64,000 nucleotides of DNA from Flavobacterium sp. ASV13. GTDB taxonomy: Bacteria > Bacteroidota > Bacteroidia > Flavobacteriales > Flavobacteriaceae. The notes below the pieces were generated by a model. That model searched no databases. It was given only the letters and a program-made list of their open reading frames with translations, and was not told where the DNA came from. Below, piece after piece: positions 47,991 through 58,084 of the stretch (the stretch's first letter is position 1; each line of letters starts with the position of its first letter). The stretch is taken from assembly GCF_000745775.1 (NCBI RefSeq), contig NZ_JQJY01000002.1:62001-126000 (forward strand), written 5' to 3'. The position numbers and the translations under genes are program-made.

Positions 47991-50861
47991 ATGAAATTGA
48001 TAAAATCATATTTTATTATTACTTTTTTTACATTATTCACAATAACTTTTTTTGGCCAAGTCAAGAATATCGGGCTTCCTGACGTAAGAAATTACAAACG
48101 AAATGAATATAAAGGAGGAACACAAAACTGGAATATAGGACAGGATAAGAACGGAAATCTATATTTTGCAAACAATAACGGACTTTTACAGTTCGATGGT
48201 TCTTCTTGGAGAAAATATCCGCTTCCTAATTTAACTTCTGTGAGATGTCTAAAAATTACAAATGATGGAAAAATTTATGTGGGTGGTTATAATGAGTTTG
48301 GATATTTCAAACCAAACGAAAAAGGAAGACTTAAATACACATCATTATCGCAGCAAGTAGACAAAAACAAAATCAAAATAATAGATTTCATCTGGAAGAT
48401 TCATTCATTTGAAAATCAAACCATTTTTCAATCATTTGCGAGAGCTTATATCTTTAAAAACAACAAGCTTACTATATTAGAAGCTCCTAAACGATTTCAG
48501 TTTTCTTTTGTCGTCAATAATAAACTATATTTTCAAGATATTGAAAAGGGAATATTAGAATACCGAAATGGAAAGCTTTACTCACTCCCAAATACTACAA
48601 GCTTAAACAATACAGAGATTTGGGGAATGTATAATTTAGCAAAAGGTAAAACACTAATCATAACCTTAGAAAAAGGATTATTCGTTTACGAAAACAACAC
48701 TGTAAAACCATGGGATACCGAAGCTAACAACTTTGTCAAAAAAAACAACTCACTTGGAGGGGTAACGATAAATAATAACTTCATCGTTTTAAATTCGGTA
48801 TTAGACGGAATTGCAATCTGCGATTATAATGGCAAAATAATTCAGCATCTTAATCGCAAAAAAGGTCTTCAAAACAATACTGTTTTAACTTCTTTTATAG
48901 ACAACAAAAACAATCTTTGGCTTGGTCTTGATAATGGTATCGCATTTGTGAATGAAGGTTCTCCTTTCACTTATTTCGGCTTCAGTTATGACATCAGTAC
49001 CGTTTATGCTTCAGTAATTCATCAGGGAAATCTATATGTAGCAACAAACCAGGGAGTATTTTATCACGCGTGGAACAACAGTTTTAAAGAAGACACTTTT
49101 AAGCTTGTTCAAGGAACGACAGCACAATCCTGGAACGTTCAAATAATTGATAACGAATTAATTTGTTCCAATAACCGAGGTGCTCTCGTGATTAAAGGAG
49201 GAGCTGTTACGAATGTAATCGATTCAAAAGGTTATTTTGGATTTAAGAAGATTCCAAATCATCCTGGATTTTATATTGGCTCTAATTATGACGGATTTGC
49301 TGTTTTTCAAAAAACGCCAGCCGGATTAGTGCATAAAAATCAAGTAATAGGATTTGATAAATCTTCAAACAACTTCGAGCTTGACGATTCGTATTTATGG
49401 CTTAAAAAAGACGAATCAATCTACAGAATGGCTTTAAGCAATGATTTGAAACGATTTTCATCTATTAAAAAAATCGACCGCTTAACATCAAAATATAAAA
49501 ACATCGGAAGTATCCAAAAAATTGATAACCAACTGTACTTTCAGACCAATAATCATTTTTATAAATATTCAAAAGAACAGGATTTATTTTATGAAGATAA
49601 AAACTTATCTAAGTTATTTAGAAACATTCCCGTTATTAATAGTTTAAGCGAAGATTCACAATCGAACTTATGGTATGCTTTTGACGAATCAATTGGGGTT
49701 TTAATGAAAAAAAACAACTACTATACTAATATTGTAGCGCCTTTTTCGAACCTAACAGGAAACTTGGTAAGCAACTATTTATCTGTCAACACAATCGACA
49801 AAAAAAATATTTTTATAGGATTAACCGATGGACTAGCACATTATGATTCTGAATTACTGAATAATTCTGTGACGAAACCAAAAGCCTTTATCCGTAGTTT
49901 TTCATTTCCCGGCGATACTATTATTTTAGGAAATAATCAAAACAAAATTGAGAATATCAGAGTTCCTTATTCTTCCAATCATGTACGATTCACGTTTTCG
50001 TCACCTACTTATGAAAATCTTGAAAATGTTGAATTCTCTTATCAGTTAGAACCCTTTGATGACAAATGGAGCAATTGGTCTACAATTTCTATAAAAGAGT
50101 ACACAAACCTTCGGGAAGGCGAATATAAAATGAATGTGAAGGTCAGAAACAGTTATGGAATTCAATCTGAGCCATCAACACTTTCATTTATCGTTTCTCC
50201 ACCTTGGTACCGACATTTTTTAGCATTAATGATTTATTTTATTTTAATAATTATCGCCATCTATGTGATTTCAGATAGAATTAAAATGAAAATCCGAAAA
50301 AACAAGTATTACGAAACTATCGAACAACGTCGTTTATACTTAGAAAAAGAATCCAGAATTAGACAGGAACAATACGATCTTGAAAAAGAAATTGAAAAAC
50401 TAAAAAACGACAAGCTTCAAATTAAAATTTTAGCAAAAGATAAAGAGCTTGTAAACAATTCACTTCAGGTTGTAAAGAAAAACAAAATCTTAAATGGAAT
50501 TATTCACAAATTGAAAGAAATTGATGTTGAAGCTCTGGATGATTCAACTAAATTCCAAGTAAGCAAACTTAACAAAAGCATTGTAAAAGAAGTAAATACA
50601 GACAAAAGCTGGAAAGATTTAGAAAAACACATTAAAAACGTTCATTTTGAATTTTTAAAGCGACTAAAAGAAAAATACCCAACTATTTCACCTCGTGAGC
50701 TGGATCTTTCAACTTATTTATTGATGAACATGTCCACTAAAGAAATTGCCGAAATTATGAATATTTCGACAGGAGGTGTTGAACTAGCACGATACCGTCT
50801 GAGAAAAAAGCTCGGACTGAATAAAAAAGAGAATCTTATCGGGTTTTTAATGAGTATCTAA
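47991..50861 (+). CDS. Transmembrane propeller-Y_Y_Y-LuxR regulator of the glycan locus
   Basis: A 956-residue single-chain regulator. After a signal/anchor (ending FFGQ) a periplasmic part of repeated blades (about 25-640; WLGLDNGIAFVNE, IFIGLTDGLAHYD) forms a two-component-type propeller sensor, then a Y_Y_Y domain (about 660-740). One transmembrane helix lies near 742-765, a coiled coil at about 775-830, and a LuxR/GerE HTH at 896-956 (SPRELDLSTYLLMNMSTKEIAEI). It has no kinase or receiver domain, so it is not a hybrid two-component system. Divergence from susC marks it as the locus activator. Confidence 0.9.
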   Translation: MKLIKSYFIITFFTLFTITFFGQVKNIGLPDVRNYKRNEYKGGTQNWNIGQDKNGNLYFANNNGLLQFDGSSWRKYPLPNLTSVRCLKITNDGKIYVGGYNEFGYFKPNEKGRLKYTSLSQQVDKNKIKIIDFIWKIHSFENQTIFQSFARAYIFKNNKLTILEAPKRFQFSFVVNNKLYFQDIEKGILEYRNGKLYSLPNTTSLNNTEIWGMYNLAKGKTLIITLEKGLFVYENNTVKPWDTEANNFVKKNNSLGGVTINNNFIVLNSVLDGIAICDYNGKIIQHLNRKKGLQNNTVLTSFIDNKNNLWLGLDNGIAFVNEGSPFTYFGFSYDISTVYASVIHQGNLYVATNQGVFYHAWNNSFKEDTFKLVQGTTAQSWNVQIIDNELICSNNRGALVIKGGAVTNVIDSKGYFGFKKIPNHPGFYIGSNYDGFAVFQKTPAGLVHKNQVIGFDKSSNNFELDDSYLWLKKDESIYRMALSNDLKRFSSIKKIDRLTSKYKNIGSIQKIDNQLYFQTNNHFYKYSKEQDLFYEDKNLSKLFRNIPVINSLSEDSQSNLWYAFDESIGVLMKKNNYYTNIVAPFSNLTGNLVSNYLSVNTIDKKNIFIGLTDGLAHYDSELLNNSVTKPKAFIRSFSFPGDTIILGNNQNKIENIRVPYSSNHVRFTFSSPTYENLENVEFSYQLEPFDDKWSNWSTISIKEYTNLREGEYKMNVKVRNSYGIQSEPSTLSFIVSPPWYRHFLALMIYFILIIIAIYVISDRIKMKIRKNKYYETIEQRRLYLEKESRIRQEQYDLEKEIEKLKNDKLQIKILAKDKELVNNSLQVVKKNKILNGIIHKLKEIDVEALDDSTKFQVSKLNKSIVKEVNTDKSWKDLEKHIKNVHFEFLKRLKEKYPTISPRELDLSTYLLMNMSTKEIAEIMNISTGGVELARYRLRKKLGLNKKENLIGFLMSI

Positions 50862-50863
50862 AC

Positions 50864-50901
50864 AAAAAAAAGCCATCAGTCGCGGCTGATGGCTTTTTTT
50901 T
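50864..50901. terminator. Bidirectional terminator between the regulator and murF
   Basis: AAAAAAAGCCATCAG and CTGATGGCTTTTTTT arms with a short loop. The right arm overlaps the murF stop. Confidence 0.9.
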
Positions 50902-52186
50902 ATGAAATATATTCTAATGTTCGTTCCAAAGCCATTCCTCTGGAGCCTTTTATTAAAATAGTATTATCGTTAAATTTAAGCGTTTTTAAATAAGCAGAAA
51001 AATCATCAAATGTCTCATAAAAATGAAGATTATCACTTGAAATTTTATTTTCATAGAATGACTTTCCAATTAAATAACAAACAGATTTATCCTGATTAGA
51101 TAAAGAATCAACAATCGCTTTATGCTCTTGTGGACTTTCAATTCCTAATTCAAACATATCACCTAGAATCATTATTTTATTCTGACTATCTAACTGTAAA
51201 AAGTTAGCTATTGCAACAGCCATACTACTTGGATTTGCATTATAAGCATCTAGAATAATTTGGTTTGAGTCTTTTTTCAATAATTGCGATCTATTATTCT
51301 CCGGAATATAATTCTCAATTGCTTCTTTAATTGCCGCATCAGTTACTTTAAAGTAATAACCTATAGAAACTGCTGCATTTATGTTATTTGCATTATACAA
51401 GCCAATTAAATGCGATTCTACACTAAAGCTTTCATAATTGATCACCACAAAAGGATTTGCTTCAATCTTTTTAATATTTAAATCTGCTTCATTCTTATTT
51501 AATCCAAAAGTAAATGAATTAATTCCAGCCGATTTTTCAATTTGAATTGGATCTTCAAGATTTACAAATGCAACTTTATCATTCTTTGCAAGATATTGAT
51601 ACATCTCGCTTTTTCCTTTTATCACGCCTTCTACTCCACCAAAACCTTCCAAGTGTGCTTTTCCGAAATTAGTAATGTAGCCATAATCCGGTTGTGCGAT
51701 TTCACATAAAAATTCAATTTCTTTTTGATGATTTGCTCCCATTTCTACAATTCCAATTTCAGTTTCTTTTGTAAAAGACAGCAAAGTCAATGGAACACCA
51801 ATATGATTGTTTAAATTTCCAATTGTAGCTTTTGTTTTGTATTTTTTAGACAAAACGGCATTAATAAGCTCTTTAGTTGTTGTTTTTCCGTTACTTCCAG
51901 TTAAAGCAACAATAGGCAATTTCAAATACGCACGGTGAAATTTAGCTAATTCCTGAAGCGCTTCCAGACTGTTTTTAACCAAAATTGTTCTCTCGTCAAT
52001 AAAGTACGATTCATTGTCTATAACAACAAATAATGCACCTAATTTTAAGGCTTCCTCAGCAAAAGTATTTGCGTCAAAATTTTCTCCTTTAATAGCAAAA
52101 AACATAGAATCTTTTTCAATTTTTCTAGTATCAATTGAAAGCGATTTACATTGCAAAAACAGATTATGAATGTCTTGAATATTCAT
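50900..52186 (-). CDS. murF: UDP-N-acetylmuramoyl-tripeptide--D-alanyl-D-alanine ligase
   Basis: MurF adds D-Ala-D-Ala to the peptidoglycan precursor. The 428-residue protein has the Mur ligase plan: N-terminal UDP-binding domain (SIDTRKIEKDSMFFAIKGENFD), ATP loop ALTGSNGKTTTKE, GNLNNHIGVPLTLL, MGANHQKEIEFL and the C-terminal ILDAYNANPSSM plus MILGDMFELG. It lies downstream of gldJ on the same strand, separated by 118 bases and a hairpin, so it may have its own promoter. Confidence 0.96.
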   Translation of the reverse strand: MNIQDIHNLFLQCKSLSIDTRKIEKDSMFFAIKGENFDANTFAEEALKLGALFVVIDNESYFIDERTILVKNSLEALQELAKFHRAYLKLPIVALTGSNGKTTTKELINAVLSKKYKTKATIGNLNNHIGVPLTLLSFTKETEIGIVEMGANHQKEIEFLCEIAQPDYGYITNFGKAHLEGFGGVEGVIKGKSEMYQYLAKNDKVAFVNLEDPIQIEKSAGINSFTFGLNKNEADLNIKKIEANPFVVINYESFSVESHLIGLYNANNINAAVSIGYYFKVTDAAIKEAIENYIPENNRSQLLKKDSNQIILDAYNANPSSMAVAIANFLQLDSQNKIMILGDMFELGIESPQEHKAIVDSLSNQDKSVCYLIGKSFYENKISSDNLHFYETFDDFSAYLKTLKFNDNTILIKGSRGMALERTLEYIS

Positions 52187-52230
52187 TTATATTATTTTTA
52201 ATAGATGATAAAAGTAGAAAAAAAACAATA

Positions 52231-52284
52231 AAAAAATTCCAAATTCCAGACTGAATATTCAGCTTTTGGAATTTGGAATTTTTT
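52231..52284. terminator. Hairpin of the AATTCCAAATTCC family after gldJ
   Basis: Arms AAAAAATTCCAAATTCCA (52231-52248) and its complement (about 52267-52284) enclose a loop that itself contains the palindrome CTGAATATTCAG. It is 21 bases after the gldJ stop. Confidence 0.75.
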
Positions 52285-52304
52285 TATATTGGAATTTCTA
52301 AATC

Positions 52305-53996
52305 TTAATTCCTTGGTGATTTTCTTCTTTCAGATTTTGATCCTACTCTAGACATTGCACATCTGAAACCAATGTAATCAGTTGCCATATCCTGAGGAAA
52401 ATATCTTCTTTGAGCTGGATCTAACCAATAAGCTCTATCTCTCCAAGAACCTCCTTTGTAAACTCTTACTTTATCATCGATTAAGGTAGTACGTTTACTA
52501 GAGCTGTCATATTTTCTAATCATTTTTCCTAAACTATCAGTTGTAACATTATGTTTAGGAGAGTTGTACATTGCTTGATCAGCTTTTGGTCCAGACTCTG
52601 AATCTCCGAAGTCAAAATATCTAGAAGATTGTTTATCACCATCTCTATAATTGATATTGTCGCTTGTGCTAAAGTTTTGTCTCAAATAAGTTTCTTGCTC
52701 ATCAACGGGAACCTGAGCAATTTCTCCCGGAAGGTTTCTTGCTACAACTTTACCGTTACTTAAAGTATCATATTTAATGTTAGCTGTAGAAACGATTTCA
52801 ATTTTACCGTCTTTACCAATTTTATTTTTAGCATATTGATTTCCTCTGTAGTAGTTGAAATCATTTGCTTCGTTATCAATAATAGGTCTGTAAACATCGG
52901 CTACCCATTCTGCAACGTTACCTGCCATGTCATACAATCCAAAATCATTTGCAGCATAACTTTTTACTTTATTAGTAATATCAGCTCCGTCATCAGACCA
53001 TCCAGCAATTCCACCGTAATCTCCGTTTCCTTGCTTAAAGTTAGCCAATTGATCACCTCTGTTTTTACGTTTAGCTGAACGAGTATAATCTCCAGACCAA
53101 GGATATTTCTTTTGTCCTTTATATATATTGTATTCTCTTTGTCCAACATCAGCTGCTGCTGCATATTCCCACTCAGCTTCAGTAGGAAGTCTGTATTCAG
53201 GTAAAATAACTCCTGAAGAACGTTGTGCATATACGTTTTTCGCTTCTGGAACTACACCATCTTTACCTGCTTTTGGTCTTCTTCCGTTAGGATTTTTCTT
53301 CAATACAATTTCTTCGCTACCTCCATACTGTGTAGAAGGAGATGCCAAGTAAGCCTCAGTATTAAACAAACTTTCAGCAGTAACATCGTTAGTTTTAGCA
53401 CCTCTTTTAATGTATCCGTCTTTTTCCAAAACAGCTTCGTTTACACGGTCTGTTCTCCATTTACTGAACTCAACAGCCTGAATCCAGTTTACACCAACTA
53501 CAGGATATTCAGCATAAGAAGGATGTCTTAAATAGTTATTAGTCATCGTTTCGTTATATCCTAAACGATTTCTCCATACTAATGTATCAGGAGACGCCCC
53601 TGTGTAAATGTTTTTGTAATTTTCTTCTGTTGGAGGGAAAACTTTTTTCAACCACTCTAGGTATTCTAAGTACATACCATTAGTAACTTCGGTTTCATCC
53701 ATGTAGAATGACTGAACGTGTTGTTGGGTTGGTGTGTTATTCCAATCGTGCATAACATCATCCTGTACTTTACCCATTGTAAATGTACCTCCTTCAACAA
53801 AAACTAAACCAGGACCAGCCTGTTGTTTTTTTCCTGCATTTCTAGCAGCCGTTCCATTCTGACTATCTACATCCCAACCTGTCGCTCGAGAAGCGTGAGA
53901 GGAACTCGATTTTTTGCTACAACTAGCCGTGCCCAACATCAATACCATTGACATCATTAATTGCAGGACTACAATTTTGTTTACTTTCATACTCAT
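52305..53996 (-). CDS. gldJ: Gliding motility lipoprotein GldJ
   Basis: A 563-residue lipoprotein (561 from the second Met) needed for gliding and, through the GldK complex, for type IX secretion in Flavobacterium. The signal ends GTASC (lipid anchor at C26) followed by SKKSSSS. The rest is a formylglycine-generating-enzyme-like (SUMF1) fold: GGTFTMGKV, DETEVTNGMYLEYLEWL, LPTEAEWEYAAAADV, GLYDMAGNVAEWVADVY and VYKGGSWRDRAYWLDPA. Catalytic cysteines of true SUMF1 enzymes are not evident, so it is structural. It is divergent from porU and upstream of murF. Confidence 0.95.
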   Translation of the reverse strand: MSMKVNKIVVLQLMMSMVLMLGTASCSKKSSSSHASRATGWDVDSQNGTAARNAGKKQQAGPGLVFVEGGTFTMGKVQDDVMHDWNNTPTQQHVQSFYMDETEVTNGMYLEYLEWLKKVFPPTEENYKNIYTGASPDTLVWRNRLGYNETMTNNYLRHPSYAEYPVVGVNWIQAVEFSKWRTDRVNEAVLEKDGYIKRGAKTNDVTAESLFNTEAYLASPSTQYGGSEEIVLKKNPNGRRPKAGKDGVVPEAKNVYAQRSSGVILPEYRLPTEAEWEYAAAADVGQREYNIYKGQKKYPWSGDYTRSAKRKNRGDQLANFKQGNGDYGGIAGWSDDGADITNKVKSYAANDFGLYDMAGNVAEWVADVYRPIIDNEANDFNYYRGNQYAKNKIGKDGKIEIVSTANIKYDTLSNGKVVARNLPGEIAQVPVDEQETYLRQNFSTSDNINYRDGDKQSSRYFDFGDSESGPKADQAMYNSPKHNVTTDSLGKMIRKYDSSSKRTTLIDDKVRVYKGGSWRDRAYWLDPAQRRYFPQDMATDYIGFRCAMSRVGSKSERRKSPRN

Positions 53997-54113
53997 TCTT
54001 AGGTGATAAATTTAGGTGTTGCAATATAATAATTAACATTTAATTAGCAACATCTGTTCTAATAATTTTATTTAGCTGTTTTTTTACCAGAAAATAACCT
54101 ATAGTTACGAACG

Positions 54114-54121
54114 CAAAAATA
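54114..54121 (-). promoter_or_regulatory. -7 box TATTTTTG for gldJ
   Basis: TATTTTTG on the minus strand matches TAnnTTTG about 118 bases before the gldJ ATG, giving a leader of about 110 bases. The rest of the 208-base gap with porU is AT-rich and holds no other clear element. Confidence 0.5.
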
Positions 54122-54204
54122 TACTTTTTATTATTTACTATAACATGAAATACTATATTTTTACTTAGTAAAATAATTTGTTAACAATTTCGTTTTCTTA
54201 ACCT

Positions 54205-57200
54205 ATGAAACAAGCCCTAATCTTATACTTTTTTTTAGTTCCAATTCTTGCGTTTTCCCAGATAAATAGGAGCTTCGCAATAGATTGGCAAGGCAAAAAA
54301 GAAATGAGTTTCGGTGATTTCAAAACCACAGTTCCTTATTTTTCCGGAAGCAGTTTTCGATACGATACTACTAAAAAAAGCCTAACCCTGCTGCTTAACA
54401 TCACTCAATCGAGCTCTGGAACGAACAATTCTGTGCAACTTTTTAATGTTGTTTACGAAACAATTTCAATTAATGATCTTGGCGATTTAAATCCGGAAAA
54501 CCTTCCTGAAAAACCAAATGAAACGTTAAAAATTGCTTCTTCAAGAGATCAAAAGCAACTTTTTCTTTCGCTTTCACCAATTCTCAAAGACGGAAATGGC
54601 TTTAAAAGGATCCGATCTTTTTCCTATTCTTCAAACGGTTCAACGTCAAAAAACACCAACACTTCTGCTTTTCAAAAATCAAGCGTAATTTCTAATTCTG
54701 TTTTAGCATCTGGAGATTGGTATCGTTTTTATGTAGAAAAATCAGGTATTTATAAAATATCAAAATCATTTCTACAAAGTTTAGGCTTTGATCCAAGCAA
54801 AACCGATCCGAAAAGAATCAAAATATACGGAAACGGAGGAAGAATGCTTCCTTTAGCAAACAGTACTTATTATCCAGATGATTTGGCTGAAAATGCAATA
54901 CAGATTATTGGAGAAAGCGACGGAATCTTTAACAATGAAGACTATATTCTTTTTTATGCCGAAGGAGTCGAAAACTGGAATTCAGAAAGCCAGACCAATC
55001 TTAATTTATTTGACTCCAAATCGTATTATTACATCACAACGACTGGCGGTGACGGAAAAAGAATCCCGATTCTAAATCAGCCTTCAGGAAGTACGACTTT
55101 AGAACTAAATACGTTTGATGACTATCAATACCACGAAATTGACCAGACTAATATAGCGCATTTAGGCCGCCAGTGGTTTGGAGAATCATTTGACATCAAT
55201 CAGGAACAAGAATTTACTTTTACATTTCCAAACGTAGACAACTCTGTTCCTGCAAAAATAGAAGTTGTTGGCGCTGCTGCTGCATTTACTCCGACATCTT
55301 TTACTATAAGCGCAAACGGGCAAAATATTGGAAACATTAACTTCAATTCTTTGGTCTCTAGTTCTGACATTAAATTCTATACTGGCAAATTACCTGCAAA
55401 TTCAACATTTACAGCTGCCGAAAGTGTAAAAATAAAACTTACCTATAATAATAATGGTGTACCAGGATCAAAAGGCTATCTTGATTACATTAATATTATC
55501 GCAAAAAGAAAACTGCTTGGAACCGGAAAACAGTTCAAATTCCAATATGATCTGGCCGGCTCAACACCTGGAATTGCAAATTATACCGTTGGAAACGCTG
55601 CAGGAATATCTCAAGTTTGGGACATCACAGATCCTTATAATGTTTCCAAAATTGAAAATTCAAATCAGGCAACTTTAAGCTTTAAAGCTTCATTGGGAGA
55701 AATCAGAAAATATATCGCTATTGACGCTTCAGATTATTTTACACCTTTAAAAGAAAATCAGTCAAAAGTTGCCAATCAAAATTTAAAAGGAACACTTTTT
55801 AGAAATGCTCAAAACAGTATTCAAGATATTGATTATGTTATTATCTCTCCTAAATCTCTTGCCTCTCAAGCTGAAAAATTAGCTGCGTTTCGTCGCACCT
55901 ATTCCAATTTAAATGTAAAAGTAATTACTTTAGAAGATATCTATCAGGAATTTTCATCAGGAAAGCAAGATATTGCCGCGATTAGAAACTGTATACGATA
56001 TATTTACGAAAACGCTTCTTCGCCAGACAAAAGAGTCAAATATGTGAATTTATTTGGAGATGCATCTTATGATTATAAAGATCGAATTTCAAACAATACC
56101 AATATTGTACCTATATATCATTCCTTAATTAGCAACACAACAGGAGAAGCTTCTTTCGCATCTGATGATTTTTATGGATTGATGGATGCCGACGAAGGAA
56201 ACATTACCAATTTCTTTGGAGGAATTGACATTGCCACAGGCAGAATGCTTGTTTCTGACAATACACAGGCAAATGAAATGGTAAATAAGGTTTTAGAATA
56301 TCACGACACTAAATCTTATGGAAATTGGAGAAATAATTTTGTTTTAGTGAGTGATGACGCAGATCAAAGTTCTGATGCAACGCTTCAATCACGTCAAAAT
56401 GCCCTCGCAGATGTTATTGCAACTCAAAAACCTTTTTTTAATATCGACAAAATCATTTTAGACTCCTACACTCAGGAAGCTTCTGCGGGAGGATCAAGAT
56501 ATCCTAAAGCCCGTACCGATTTATTTGATGCTTTTGAAAAAGGCGCTTTGGTCTTTAATTATTTAGGACATGGCGGTGAAGATGGATTAGCCAGCGAAAG
56601 AATTTGGGAAAAATCAGATGGGCAAAATCTGAACAATCAGTACAAGTATCCTTTATTTATAACAATCACTTGCGAATTTTCCAGATTTGATGATCCTACC
56701 CGACCAACAGCCGGAGAATATACTTTTTGGAACCCTAAAGGTGGTGCAATTTCAATGTTGACCACCATTCGGTCAATTGGTCAGTTTAATGCCGAGAATT
56801 TCAATGACAGCCTAAGCAAAAATTTACTTTCTTACGGATCAAACCAATACACCACTATTGCAGAAGCACTTCGAATTTCAAAAAATGAAAATCCGAGCTC
56901 ATCCAGCAACGTCATATTTTATATTGGAGATCCAGCACTGATGCTTGCAATTCCAAAACCGAGAATTAATTTAACAAAAGTAAATGATGTTGTGATTTCG
57001 CAAACCATTCCAGATTTAAAATCACTTTCAAAAATCAAAATTTCAGGAGAAATTACAGATGAAAACAATACGCTTTTAAGCAATTATAACGGCGAATTAG
57101 CAACGGCAATTTTTGATAAACTCATTACAACATCGACTCTTAATAATGATGGATTCAGTCCGCCAATGTCATTTAAAACTCTAGGAGAAACTATTTTCAG

Positions 57201-58041
57201 AGGCAACGCTTCAGTCACAAACGGCCAGTTTGAATTTAGCTTTGTTGTTCCAAGAGACATTCGAATTAATGTCGATTATGGCCGAATCAGTTTTTATTCA
57301 AAGAAAAATCAGGCTTTAGAAAACCAGTCCGGTTATAACACCACCATTAAAATTGGAGGAATAAATGAAAATGCACCACAGGACAATATTAGTCCAAAAG
57401 TGAAGTTATATATGAACGATGAAACATTTGTTTCTGGTGGCATTACAAATGAATCGCCTTTTCTTTTGGCGTTTCTGGAAGACGAAAACGGAATTAATAC
57501 AGCCAGTGGAATTGGGCATGATATCGTAGCAGTATTAGATGGAGACGTCAGCAATCCGTACATTTTGAATGATTATTATCAGACAAAACTAGATGATTAT
57601 ACAAATGGTAATTTACGCTTTCCGCTTCGAAATTTAAAAGCTGGACTGCACACGATAACTTTCACAGCATGGGATGTTTATAATAATCCTGTAACAAGTG
57701 AAATACAATTTATTGTTGTTGGAGATGAATCATTATCTTTAACCCACGTTCTTAATTATCCCAACCCATTTTCAACTTACACACAATTTTGGTTTTCGCA
57801 CAATAGACCTTATGAACCACTGGAAGTTCAGGTACAGGTTATGACTATTACAGGAAAAGTAGTCTGGACAAAAAACCAAATTATTACAACAGAAGGATTT
57901 CTTTCAAGAGAAATTACCTGGGATGGAAGAGACGATTTTGGAGACCGGATAGGTAAAGGAGTTTATATTTATAAATTGACCGTTAAATCAAATTTAACAA
58001 ATAAAAAAGCAGAAAAGTACGAAAAACTTGTCATCTTATAA
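54205..58041 (+). CDS. porU: Type IX secretion sortase PorU (C25 peptidase family)
   Basis: PorU cuts off the C-terminal signal of type IX secretion cargo at the cell surface and attaches cargo to lipopolysaccharide or releases it. The 1278 residues have a signal (ending FSQ), a long N-terminal region of beta domains, a gingipain-type C25 domain with H789 (LGHGGEDG) and C823 (TITCEFSRFDDP), and a C-terminal Ig-like domain with WDGRDDFGDRIGKGVYIYKL. The length and location next to porV and gldJ fit F. johnsoniae. It is followed by porV after 43 bases. Confidence 0.94.
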   Translation: MKQALILYFFLVPILAFSQINRSFAIDWQGKKEMSFGDFKTTVPYFSGSSFRYDTTKKSLTLLLNITQSSSGTNNSVQLFNVVYETISINDLGDLNPENLPEKPNETLKIASSRDQKQLFLSLSPILKDGNGFKRIRSFSYSSNGSTSKNTNTSAFQKSSVISNSVLASGDWYRFYVEKSGIYKISKSFLQSLGFDPSKTDPKRIKIYGNGGRMLPLANSTYYPDDLAENAIQIIGESDGIFNNEDYILFYAEGVENWNSESQTNLNLFDSKSYYYITTTGGDGKRIPILNQPSGSTTLELNTFDDYQYHEIDQTNIAHLGRQWFGESFDINQEQEFTFTFPNVDNSVPAKIEVVGAAAAFTPTSFTISANGQNIGNINFNSLVSSSDIKFYTGKLPANSTFTAAESVKIKLTYNNNGVPGSKGYLDYINIIAKRKLLGTGKQFKFQYDLAGSTPGIANYTVGNAAGISQVWDITDPYNVSKIENSNQATLSFKASLGEIRKYIAIDASDYFTPLKENQSKVANQNLKGTLFRNAQNSIQDIDYVIISPKSLASQAEKLAAFRRTYSNLNVKVITLEDIYQEFSSGKQDIAAIRNCIRYIYENASSPDKRVKYVNLFGDASYDYKDRISNNTNIVPIYHSLISNTTGEASFASDDFYGLMDADEGNITNFFGGIDIATGRMLVSDNTQANEMVNKVLEYHDTKSYGNWRNNFVLVSDDADQSSDATLQSRQNALADVIATQKPFFNIDKIILDSYTQEASAGGSRYPKARTDLFDAFEKGALVFNYLGHGGEDGLASERIWEKSDGQNLNNQYKYPLFITITCEFSRFDDPTRPTAGEYTFWNPKGGAISMLTTIRSIGQFNAENFNDSLSKNLLSYGSNQYTTIAEALRISKNENPSSSSNVIFYIGDPALMLAIPKPRINLTKVNDVVISQTIPDLKSLSKIKISGEITDENNTLLSNYNGELATAIFDKLITTSTLNNDGFSPPMSFKTLGETIFRGNASVTNGQFEFSFVVPRDIRINVDYGRISFYSKKNQALENQSGYNTTIKIGGINENAPQDNISPKVKLYMNDETFVSGGITNESPFLLAFLEDENGINTASGIGHDIVAVLDGDVSNPYILNDYYQTKLDDYTNGNLRFPLRNLKAGLHTITFTAWDVYNNPVTSEIQFIVVGDESLSLTHVLNYPNPFSTYTQFWFSHNRPYEPLEVQVQVMTITGKVVWTKNQIITTEGFLSREITWDGRDDFGDRIGKGVYIYKLTVKSNLTNKKAEKYEKLVIL

Positions 58042-58084
58042 TATTATATATATTTTGCACCACCAAAAAACATTAGTCCCATAA

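Noticed and set aside
47991..50861. Hybrid two-component system (HTCS)
   Set aside because: The sensor resembles that of HTCS proteins, but no histidine kinase, receiver or AraC domain is present; the cytoplasmic part is coiled coil plus LuxR HTH.
52836..53531. Plus-strand reading frames inside gldJ
   Set aside because: They are antisense to a well-identified gene, have no recognisable motifs and follow its codon pattern.
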